This document shows, one piece after another, positions 20,505-27,989 of a stretch of 34,058 bases of DNA; position 1 is the first letter of the stretch, and every line of letters begins with the position of its first letter. The DNA is from Lachnospiraceae bacterium (lineage in GTDB: Bacteria; Bacillota; Clostridia; Lachnospirales; Lachnospiraceae), in contig JAEETA010000026.1 of assembly GCA_016286555.1 (NCBI GenBank), positions 1 to 34,058 on the forward strand, read 5' to 3'. The notes beneath the pieces are model-generated. The model saw only the letters and a program-made list of their open reading frames with translations. It searched no databases and had not been told where the DNA came from. Made by a program: the position numbers and the translations under genes.

Positions 20505-23105
20505 TTAGTTAGAATTCTCGTTCACAAAGAGCTGTACACGGCTCTGAATGATGGCTGCCACATCCGCTGCACTCTTCTGTCCGGAGTACAGTGCGGAAGC
20601 TTCCTCGGAAATGATGGAAAGCACATCCTCGTTGTAGACTCTCGTAGCGGTAACACCGCGGACCAGGCTGTCGATCTCATCGATGTATGCCTGAGAGATC
20701 TCGGGGATCTCATGCTCCACACCGTCCACATAGTAGTAGTCGCTGTAGTAAACGATGTTGCCGTCCTCATCCTCGTAGCTGGGCTTCTCGGTAGCCTTTG
20801 CCAGCCACTTCTTATAGGAGCTCTCCAGAACGGGGATATCCCACTCCTGCGCATCCTGGAACTCGGGAGTCAGATAGCTCTTCACGAAGTCCCATGCTTC
20901 CTGTACGTGATCGGATTTTGCGGAGATCATGAAGTACATATAAGCAGTGATCATAGCGCCGTTGCCGGAGCTGCTGGGGAATCCGACGGTGGTGTAGTCT
21001 CCGTAATAGGTATTGTAATTGTTCACGTAGAAGTTTCTTGCGTTGTAGAGATAACCGGACTTCAGCACGATCCTTCCGGAACTGAACATGGTGTCATAAT
21101 TTGCATAATAATCTTCGTCGTACTTGGACCAGTCAATCTCTTCGGGAAGACTTGCGGAGTACTCCAGCAGAGAGATGAAGTCCTCGTTGTTGAAATCACA
21201 CTTGCCCTCAGCCTGGTTCAGGAAACGGGATCCGTTGTACCACATAACGTTCATCAGGAAGTCATTTCTGGTCATATCCTCGAAAAGGAAACGATCCTTG
21301 GGCAGACTTCTTGCAAAATCAAGGAACTGAGCAGGGGTCCAGTTCTTGTACTGCGCCATGTCAGGTCTTGCGGTGTAGGTGGAAAGATCAAAGTAAGGAA
21401 CCATGACCACCTGTTTCCCATCCACGGCAAAGGCATCAAAGACGTTGGTCAGGAAGGACTCATTAGCAAACTCGGGATCGCCGGCGATGAGCTGCGCGTA
21501 ATCAGCCAGCAGGCCCTTCTTTGCGTAGCTGACATAGTCCATGCTGTCCAGATCGTTGACATAGATGATGTCGGGCATATTGCCTGCCAGGATCTCGTTG
21601 TTCAGGCGGGTGTAGCCTGCCATGTAATCGTCATTGCTTGCATACTGCTCATAGGACTCGATGACAATACGGGTGTTGGTGGAATTCTGGTTAAACTCCT
21701 TTACCTTGGTACGCAGATCGCCGCTCATGTAGTAGCATGCGATGGTGATGACTTCCTTGTCGGGAATCGTGGAAGGATCCACATGGGTAAAGAGACCTGC
21801 TGTAGTGATATAATCCTCGCCGGAGTAGTAAATACCGATGAAGCTCTCATCCGTCAGAGGGATTGCATACCGCATGTAAGCGCCGTCAAAGTCGGAGTTA
21901 ACAAAATTCATGTAGTTGGTGATCTCGGTATCGCCCAGTGCAAAGGTCTCGACACCGGTATCACGGCAAAGCAGGATCTTGTTGTCGGAAGTTGCCATCA
22001 GGCTGTTGAATCCGGTAACCGTAAGAGAAGGAGGCATTGTCATGCTCTCTCCGATGCTGAAGGTATTCAGATCCACAGTAGCCGCATTCAGCGCATAGGT
22101 CTCACCGTAGGTATAATACAGCATCACGATGGAACCGTTAGGCATCCGCAGGAAATCGTTCACATCCTGGAACGCTTCGGGCAGATTGTCATTCTTGATG
22201 GAAACCTGACCGTTCTTGTCCACAAATCCTGCAACCCAGCTGCTGTAGTCCTTGGTTGCGATAAAGTAGCAGCCGTCAGCGGTAGGAAGCAGACGATTCA
22301 CATACCCTTCCTTATAATCATCCAGAGAAACCTTAAACTGCTCATTTCCGTTCTCATCCATGCAGATCAGGGTGTAGGAGTAGGTGTTGCCAACCCAGTT
22401 GCTGTACTCATCGTAATAGTCAGCATTCAGGGAATAGACGGCGTAGATATCGCCGGTGCCGTTGGTGGCAAAACTGCTGTAGTTCTTGTAGGTATAAGCT
22501 GCCTCGTAGTCAAAGTCCACCTCGGGCAGATCAGGATCCTCTGCGCCGGGGTTCGGAGCGATCACCATAGGCTCTTCGTTTTCGGGCAGGATGTCCACAT
22601 CCTCGGTGCTCACCTCTTCGGAAGCCGCTTCCGTATCCTCGGCAATGCCCTCTCCAACTTCCTCACCGTAATAGGTCTCATCCATCAGGTCATAGTTGTT
22701 GTTGTTGTAAGAAACCACATCAGCAAGAGTGGATTTTGCAGTAGGATTACCGTTTGCATCAAATTTCTGCAGATAGTAGGTATTGCTGGAGGATCCGTCA
22801 TCGCTGTAGGAATAAACACTGTAGATCATTCCCACGCCGTCGGAAAAGTTTCCGGCATACACCATGTTGGGCTCGTTTTCACCGGTGCCCAGGTCAATCT
22901 TCTGCTCCTTAAACACACCTTCCTTGGCCTTGGAAGGGTCTGCAGCAGCCACAGCGCTTGAGGAATCTCCTCCCTTACCGCCGCCGTTACCGCCGATGCC
23001 GCCACCGCCGTTGCCGTCCTTGCCCTTGCCGCAAGCAGCCAGGGAAACGGTCATCAGGCAGGCCAGCGCTACACATAAGGCCTTCTTCAGATCATTCTTT
23101 TTCAT
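20505..23105 (-). CDS. Chimeric sugar-binding lipoprotein (second copy)
   Basis: The protein has 866 residues. The signal peptide ends in the lipobox LAAC (about 21-24), followed by a Gly-rich flexible spacer (30-48). Residues about 60-430 form a beta-rich repeat region (recurrent Tyr/Asp/Asn-rich strands such as GDIYAVYSL, GCYFIATKDY, GSIVMLYYTYG) that looks like a beta-propeller with an acidic insert near 165-205. Residues about 440-840 resemble an ABC sugar-binding protein (family 1): TRIVIESYEQY, MPDIIYVNDLD, ending YSGQKSAADVAAIIQSRVQLF. The C-terminus is clearly paralogous to that of the first solute-binding gene of this operon. It overlaps the MacB-like gene by 4 bases, with AGGAGG seven bases before ATG. 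The substrate is unknown; the propeller may be an extra ligand- or polymer-binding module. Confidence 0.88.
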   Translation of the reverse strand: MKKNDLKKALCVALACLMTVSLAACGKGKDGNGGGGIGGNGGGKGGDSSSAVAAADPSKAKEGVFKEQKIDLGTGENEPNMVYAGNFSDGVGMIYSVYSYSDDGSSSNTYYLQKFDANGNPTAKSTLADVVSYNNNNYDLMDETYYGEEVGEGIAEDTEAASEEVSTEDVDILPENEEPMVIAPNPGAEDPDLPEVDFDYEAAYTYKNYSSFATNGTGDIYAVYSLNADYYDEYSNWVGNTYSYTLICMDENGNEQFKVSLDDYKEGYVNRLLPTADGCYFIATKDYSSWVAGFVDKNGQVSIKNDNLPEAFQDVNDFLRMPNGSIVMLYYTYGETYALNAATVDLNTFSIGESMTMPPSLTVTGFNSLMATSDNKILLCRDTGVETFALGDTEITNYMNFVNSDFDGAYMRYAIPLTDESFIGIYYSGEDYITTAGLFTHVDPSTIPDKEVITIACYYMSGDLRTKVKEFNQNSTNTRIVIESYEQYASNDDYMAGYTRLNNEILAGNMPDIIYVNDLDSMDYVSYAKKGLLADYAQLIAGDPEFANESFLTNVFDAFAVDGKQVVMVPYFDLSTYTARPDMAQYKNWTPAQFLDFARSLPKDRFLFEDMTRNDFLMNVMWYNGSRFLNQAEGKCDFNNEDFISLLEYSASLPEEIDWSKYDEDYYANYDTMFSSGRIVLKSGYLYNARNFYVNNYNTYYGDYTTVGFPSSSGNGAMITAYMYFMISAKSDHVQEAWDFVKSYLTPEFQDAQEWDIPVLESSYKKWLAKATEKPSYEDEDGNIVYYSDYYYVDGVEHEIPEISQAYIDEIDSLVRGVTATRVYNEDVLSIISEEASALYSGQKSAADVAAIIQSRVQLFVNENSN

Positions 23106-24292
23106 ATTTCTTCCTCCTTAGAGCTGCCGCGCCTGCGGCCACTCCCTTTGCTCTTGTTGCTATGTGATGGTTCCATAGGCTCCGAAGGAGACTTGGAACA
23201 GTGCAACCTTTTCTTCTCCGCCCGATTGACACGAGCGGTATAGATACGGTCACGGATCCGTCCGATCCAGACCGGTATCTGCTCCTGTAATTTCCATCCC
23301 TTATGATTCCAGGTATAAAGCAGCGGGATCAGGAAAAATACCACCGCGCACAGCAGGAATACTCCCGTGGGAACCAGCAGCAGCGCGCATCGATTTTCCA
23401 GTGCCCTTGCGATGTTCTCCCAGTAAGGATAAATGATGGCCTTACTGTTCATGCACCGCACCGTAAAGTTCCGCAGCACCTGGATCCCGGGCAGGATGCC
23501 GAAGCGTCCCGTCACATCCACGAACTGTGCATACACATCCTCGAGCCCCATCTGCTTCCGCACATTGGTAAGGGCGTAATCCCGAATGGGATTGGGCATC
23601 ACGATCTCGTAGGAATTGATGCCGTAGGAGATCCCGTTTTCCACCAGAGAATCATATCCCAGGAATACCAGCGGTGCATCCAGACCTGCAGCTTTTGCAA
23701 GCTTATCCTCCCGCTGACGGTAAACGCCCCGGATGATCAGAGTCTTGCCGCCACATTCCAGGATCTGACCTGCAATGTCCGTACCACCGAAGAGCTGCCA
23801 TGCGCTGGTCTGGTCCAGAATGACATAATCGTCATTCAGATCTGCCGAGGAGAAAGTGGATCCGGTGATGAGATCAACGGGATGGAAATAGAAGTAATCT
23901 CCCGAAACGCCCAGGGCCTTCACCTCAATGCTGTTCTTTTGATTGTTTAACGTTACTTTGCCGGTGGCGCAATAGGCGCTCTTAAAGAGATCCGCATTGC
24001 TCCCTTCCGGAGGAGTGATGCCTGCATTTTCCAGCTCCGACTTCAGCGCATATTCCGCTGCAAGGAAGGTTTCCGGCGAGACGGGGGCATCCACACTGAA
24101 GAAGGCATCGATCTGTGCCGTATCTGCGGGATCTCCCCAGCGTTCCGCAGCCAGCTCATCCGGATAGGAATGAGCCACTTTGGAATGCCATCTCCAGAAA
24201 ATCAGGAACAGCACCAGACTCACCGCGGAGAGGATCAGCAGCACCAGCATCCAACGCCGTAATTTGTGCTTTTTCTTTTGCTTTGCCGCCAT
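23102..24292 (-). CDS. MacB-like periplasmic-domain membrane protein
   Basis: The protein has 396 residues. A basic start is followed by TM1 (about 13-34), a large outer domain (35-300) and TM2 (about 302-326), then a Lys/Arg/Ser-rich cytoplasmic tail. The outer domain carries the MacB_PCD pattern at about 123-215 (VKALGVSGDYFYF, LITGSTFSS, AWQLFGG, TLIIRGVYRQ). Unlike MacB/FtsX permeases it has only two membrane segments, with no FtsX core and no ATPase, so it is probably not a transporter by itself. It starts one base after the HlyD-like gene, with GGAGA seven bases before ATG, and overlaps the following solute-binding gene. A partnership with the HlyD-like adaptor is likely by family logic; its role in a sugar importer operon is unknown. 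Confidence 0.8.
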   Translation of the reverse strand: MAAKQKKKHKLRRWMLVLLILSAVSLVLFLIFWRWHSKVAHSYPDELAAERWGDPADTAQIDAFFSVDAPVSPETFLAAEYALKSELENAGITPPEGSNADLFKSAYCATGKVTLNNQKNSIEVKALGVSGDYFYFHPVDLITGSTFSSADLNDDYVILDQTSAWQLFGGTDIAGQILECGGKTLIIRGVYRQREDKLAKAAGLDAPLVFLGYDSLVENGISYGINSYEIVMPNPIRDYALTNVRKQMGLEDVYAQFVDVTGRFGILPGIQVLRNFTVRCMNSKAIIYPYWENIARALENRCALLLVPTGVFLLCAVVFFLIPLLYTWNHKGWKLQEQIPVWIGRIRDRIYTARVNRAEKKRLHCSKSPSEPMEPSHSNKSKGSGRRRGSSKEEEI

Positions 24293-24293
24293 A

Positions 24294-25979
24294 TCAGTTC
24301 TCCGACAGTCTCACCTGATCACCGGGCTGGATGTCCTTGGTAGAGCCGGTGATGACGTACTCGCCCCATCCGCTGAGTCCTGCGTTGATGGCGGACTGGG
24401 TATCATCGCTTGCCAGAACTTCCACTTCCGTACGCTTTGCCATGTAACGGTTCCCCAGAGGGGTGGACTTGGATTCGATGGTGAGAATGTATTTTCCGTT
24501 GTTGTCTTCATGGATGGAACTGGAAGGCACGATCAGGTCGTAATTGGAAGTTCTGGAGCCGATGGAAACCGTCAGGCGCTGGCCTACGGTGATATCGGAA
24601 CCCTTCACTTCACAGACGATGAGCTTATTCTTGGAAGGCTGATCAGGATCGGGCTTGATGGCGGTGACGGAGGCGGTCATATCATTGTACCACCAGTTGT
24701 TCACCAGCTCAGCGGGATCGCCAATGGATACCAGCTTTGCCTTGTCATTGGCTACGGAGAAGGACATGTAGTATCCCTGTCCCTCAGGCTGCAGCACCAC
24801 CACTGCGGTGGAAGGATCCGTCTCCTTACCGCTCTGTACGTTAATAGCGGTCACGGTACCGTTGATGGGAGCGGTGATCTCTCCGCCCAGGGAATCCTTT
24901 TCCTGCTCGTCCAGGGTCTCCTTTGCATCGACGATGGCGTCATAGAGAGATCCCAGGTTGTAACGGTTGTTGATCTGGGCCACCAGCTCGTCCAACTTTT
25001 CCTTCTTGTCATCGTAAGTGGTCTGGGCGTTGCTGACTGCAATGTTTGCAACGGCCAGCTGTGCTGCCAGTGCAGCTGCCTGACCGGTGGTATCCAGAGA
25101 TGCCTTTTTAGCTTCCAGCGCGTTCAGTGCCTTGGTGTAGGCATCCGCAGCCTGATTGGCTGCCTTGGTATGCTCGATGAGCAGAAGCTTCGTCTCAACG
25201 ATGAGCTGCTCCAGCTCGGCTGCTTTCTCATCGTTGCTGGAAACGGTAGTAAAGTACTCCAGTCTGGCTTCCAGATCAGCCAGCTCGTTGGTGGTGCGGC
25301 TCAGCTGCTCATCCGCAGCGTCCTTCACCTTCTTTGCATTGTTCACCGCTTCCTGCTCTGCGGTGGTATCTACGTAAGCGGTGCCCAGCAGATCGATCTG
25401 ATTCTGAATGGCTGCCGCATTTTTCTTCGCATTTTTCAGTTCTTCCTCAGCCGCATCCACTGCCTTCTTCAGGGCAGTGATCTGTGCACGGAAGGAGCTT
25501 GCGGAGAGATTTCCTTTGGAGTCGGTGATGGCGCCCTCGGAGATCTCAGCGTCCATCAGTGCCTTATCATAGGCATTTTCCGCTGCTTCCAGAGCCTTCT
25601 GTGCCTCTTTCAGCTCGGTGCTCTCTTTCTCATCCAGGTACACCAGCACGTCCCCTGCCATGACCGTCTGTCCAACCTTTACGGGGATACCGGCCACCTT
25701 GCGGGACTGCTTCACCATCACGTTGTAGGGATCGCCGCTCTCCACGTTGCCCTCGCCCCGAACCTTGGTGGTGATGGAACCGCTCATGACATACTGCGTT
25801 ACCACCTGGGGCAGGGAGTAGTTCAGGATGGTGTCGGAAAAGAAGGTCAGGATCAGCATCACCGCAAGGAAAATGATGATGGCATTTTTGATCCAGTCCT
25901 TTCTCTTCTGAAACATCCGCTCCTGCTCGGAGGATTCGGCTTTTCTCTGGTCTTCGTTCATGATTTCTTTGTTGTCCAC
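24294..25979 (-). CDS. HlyD/RND-type membrane fusion (adaptor) protein
   Basis: The protein has 561 residues. TM about 31-50 anchors it. A first lipoyl half-motif (about 83-115, VAGIPVKVGQTVMAGDVLVYLD) leads into a long coiled coil (about 115-380, Ala/Glu/Lys heptads). The second lipoyl half follows (385-430, GEITAPINGTVTAINVQSG), then beta-barrel and membrane-proximal domains. The coiled coil is unusually long for a Gram-positive adaptor. The first codon is GTG with AGAGGA seven bases upstream; an ATG six codons later lacks a binding site. It follows the permease by 62 bases that include a 7-bp hairpin (26000-26021). HlyD proteins normally join an efflux pump, but no pump ATPase or exporter is present here. 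Confidence 0.9.
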   Translation of the reverse strand: MDNKEIMNEDQRKAESSEQERMFQKRKDWIKNAIIIFLAVMLILTFFSDTILNYSLPQVVTQYVMSGSITTKVRGEGNVESGDPYNVMVKQSRKVAGIPVKVGQTVMAGDVLVYLDEKESTELKEAQKALEAAENAYDKALMDAEISEGAITDSKGNLSASSFRAQITALKKAVDAAEEELKNAKKNAAAIQNQIDLLGTAYVDTTAEQEAVNNAKKVKDAADEQLSRTTNELADLEARLEYFTTVSSNDEKAAELEQLIVETKLLLIEHTKAANQAADAYTKALNALEAKKASLDTTGQAAALAAQLAVANIAVSNAQTTYDDKKEKLDELVAQINNRYNLGSLYDAIVDAKETLDEQEKDSLGGEITAPINGTVTAINVQSGKETDPSTAVVVLQPEGQGYYMSFSVANDKAKLVSIGDPAELVNNWWYNDMTASVTAIKPDPDQPSKNKLIVCEVKGSDITVGQRLTVSIGSRTSNYDLIVPSSSIHEDNNGKYILTIESKSTPLGNRYMAKRTEVEVLASDDTQSAINAGLSGWGEYVITGSTKDIQPGDQVRLSEN

Positions 25980-26041
25980 GATACTTTCCTCTTTATCTCA
26001 TGTTTTCGAACGGAAAAACATACATCTTTAGTATAACACGC

Positions 26042-26986
26042 TTACGCCTTGACGCCGCCCTGATATGTGATTCCTTCCACCAGATATTCCTCGCCATAGA
26101 GGAACACCAGCAGTGTGGGGATCATATAGATGGTGGCTACCGCAAAAGCCAGGCTGATCTCGCCTGCGTTGATCTTGCTCAAGTACACGCTTAAAGGATA
26201 CCGCTCCGGATCGCTCAAAAGGATCAGGGGCTGTTCCACCATGTTCCAGTAGTCGATGAACACCAGAATGCCGGTGGAGAAAATGATGCCCTTACAAAGC
26301 GGCATGCACACGCCGGTAAAGATCTTCCACTCTCCCGCGCCGTCCATCTGGGCAGCCTCTATGAGAGATGTGGGAATGCGGTTCATGTATTTCGTGATCA
26401 GGTACACCGAGAAGGGGCTGAAGATTCCCGGCAGCCAGATGGCCCAGTAAGTATCCAGGATCTGCAGTTTCTCACTCACCAGGTAGTTGGGCACCAGTGT
26501 GACCTGATAGGGCATCAGCATCAAAATGATGTAGGCGAAAAAGATCACGCCCCGGATCTTCCCGTCGTATCTGGCAAAACCATAAGCCGCCAGCGCTGCG
26601 ATCAGCAGCTGGAAGATCATGATGGGAACCACCAGAAATACCGAGTTCCAGAACTTCAGCAGATACTCGGGACTCTTAAAGAGCACCGTGATGTATTGGC
26701 TGAAGGACACCATGTCGGGGATGAACTTCAGATTCACCCGCTCCGCCACAAACTGCCTGCCGCCGGAAGAAGTGGTTGCAAAAACGGAACCGTAGTTGGC
26801 GCTGATCTCCGAAGGTGCCATAAAGGAATTGGTAATGGTCAGCACGATGGGAGTCAGGAACAGGATCGCGAAGAAGGTACACACCCCTGTCGCCAGTGTC
26901 ATAAAGATCGCTTTTTTCAGTTTTCTCGGAGAAATATGCAGGGCCCTGCGGGAATGGCGGCCCTTGTTTTCCATACGCGCGCTCAT
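26042..26986 (-). CDS. Sugar ABC transporter permease (MalG/UgpE-type)
   Basis: The protein has 314 residues with six membrane segments, starting at about 32-53. The EAA loop that docks the ATPase is clear (EAAQMDGAGEWKIFTGVCMPL region, about 213-233). The outer loop between TM1 and TM2 is enlarged (residues about 58-90, GSVFATTSSGGRQF). It is paired with the preceding permease, overlapping it by 4 bases (ATGA), so the two are coupled and should form the heterodimeric channel of an importer. No ATPase gene is present; a shared MsmK-type ATPase encoded elsewhere is the usual arrangement for such importers in Firmicutes. Confidence 0.93.
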   Translation of the reverse strand: MSARMENKGRHSRRALHISPRKLKKAIFMTLATGVCTFFAILFLTPIVLTITNSFMAPSEISANYGSVFATTSSGGRQFVAERVNLKFIPDMVSFSQYITVLFKSPEYLLKFWNSVFLVVPIMIFQLLIAALAAYGFARYDGKIRGVIFFAYIILMLMPYQVTLVPNYLVSEKLQILDTYWAIWLPGIFSPFSVYLITKYMNRIPTSLIEAAQMDGAGEWKIFTGVCMPLCKGIIFSTGILVFIDYWNMVEQPLILLSDPERYPLSVYLSKINAGEISLAFAVATIYMIPTLLVFLYGEEYLVEGITYQGGVKA

Positions 26987-27972
26987 CCTTCCAGGTCCTT
27001 TCCGTAATGATGGTCCGCAGCAAAGAGGATCAGGATGATGACGATCATCACCAGGCTCATCATGATGGCCCCGGCTGATAACGCCTGATAGTCCAACTTG
27101 CGGAACTTGTTGTTCATGTAATGCTGCAACATGTAAATCGTTTCGTAAGGATAATCGGTGGTAAGCAGATAGACCTCACGAAAGATCTTAAAGGAATTGA
27201 TAAGTGACATGATCGTCACAAACACCATGGTGCTGGCCAGATACCGCAGTTTGATCTTAAAGAAGATCTGCCGGGGCGTGGCGCTTTCCAGGGTGGCCAC
27301 CTCGATAATGTCCTGCGGCACACTGGAGAGGGCCGCCAGGAACAGGATCATGTTGTACCCCAGGTTTTTCCATAGGAACAGCACCACCACCACAAAAATG
27401 GCCTTGTCCGATTTCAGGTAATCCACCTTCTCCAGGCCGAACTTCCCGATCAGCTCATTGAAGGCGCCGTTGTAATCAAAGAGCACCTGCCAGATCAGCA
27501 CAACGGATGCCACAGGCACCATCATGGGGCTCAGAAAAAAGCTGCGGAACTGAGTTCTAAACGGGATCTTGTTATCCAGGGCGATGGCCAGGATAAGGCT
27601 TAAGACCACTGCCAGAGGCACCGCGATCACCGAAAACAACGCACTGTTGCGCACCGCGTTTCGGAAAGCTTCGTTGCTGCTTACCAGTTTGAAGTTCTCC
27701 AATCCAACAAATTCCTTGGCGATGGGATTGTTCAGGGTGGAGTAATAGATCACTACACAAAAAGGGATCACGAAGAAAAGCAACACGCCGATGACGCTGG
27801 GGGCCATGAAAAGGGTGGACCCCCACTGGGCGATGAGATCCCTTTTGGTACGCTTCCGCTTGATGCGAGGCCGCCTGCTGTGAGCCGTGCGGGCATTCTC
27901 CCTTTTTTTTCCCGGGAAGCGCTTCTTCGGGATACCGTATTCACTTACTGATTGTTCGCCTGTCTGAGGCAT
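26983..27972 (-). CDS. Sugar ABC transporter permease (MalF/UgpA-type)
   Basis: The protein has 329 residues. A very basic N-terminus (about 14-45, many Lys/Arg) precedes six membrane segments beginning near 52. The EAA loop is altered: EVATLESATPRQIFFKIKLRYL replaces the usual EAAxxDGA(x)xxQxF pattern, so the D and the second A/G positions are changed. It follows the first solute-binding gene by 17 bases with AAGGA seven to eight bases before ATG, and overlaps the second permease. It is assigned as one half of the sugar importer channel. Confidence 0.92.
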   Translation of the reverse strand: MPQTGEQSVSEYGIPKKRFPGKKRENARTAHSRRPRIKRKRTKRDLIAQWGSTLFMAPSVIGVLLFFVIPFCVVIYYSTLNNPIAKEFVGLENFKLVSSNEAFRNAVRNSALFSVIAVPLAVVLSLILAIALDNKIPFRTQFRSFFLSPMMVPVASVVLIWQVLFDYNGAFNELIGKFGLEKVDYLKSDKAIFVVVVLFLWKNLGYNMILFLAALSSVPQDIIEVATLESATPRQIFFKIKLRYLASTMVFVTIMSLINSFKIFREVYLLTTDYPYETIYMLQHYMNNKFRKLDYQALSAGAIMMSLVMIVIILILFAADHHYGKDLEG

Positions 27973-27989
27973 TTTTCATCCTTCCCGGA

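Noticed and set aside
20475..22961. 828-codon plus-strand frame opposite the solute-binding gene
   Set aside because: Val/Ile/His-rich antisense shadow; the minus frame has a lipobox, a good ribosome binding site and a terminator.
26000..26021. Terminator between the second permease and the HlyD-like gene
   Set aside because: The 7-bp hairpin ATGTTTT/AAAACAT is followed by GAGATAAAGAGG (the ribosome binding site), not by a T run.
24180..26036. 618-codon plus-strand frame opposite the HlyD-like gene
   Set aside because: Antisense of an Ala/Glu-rich coiled coil, which yields long open Leu/Cys/Gly-rich frames by codon bias.
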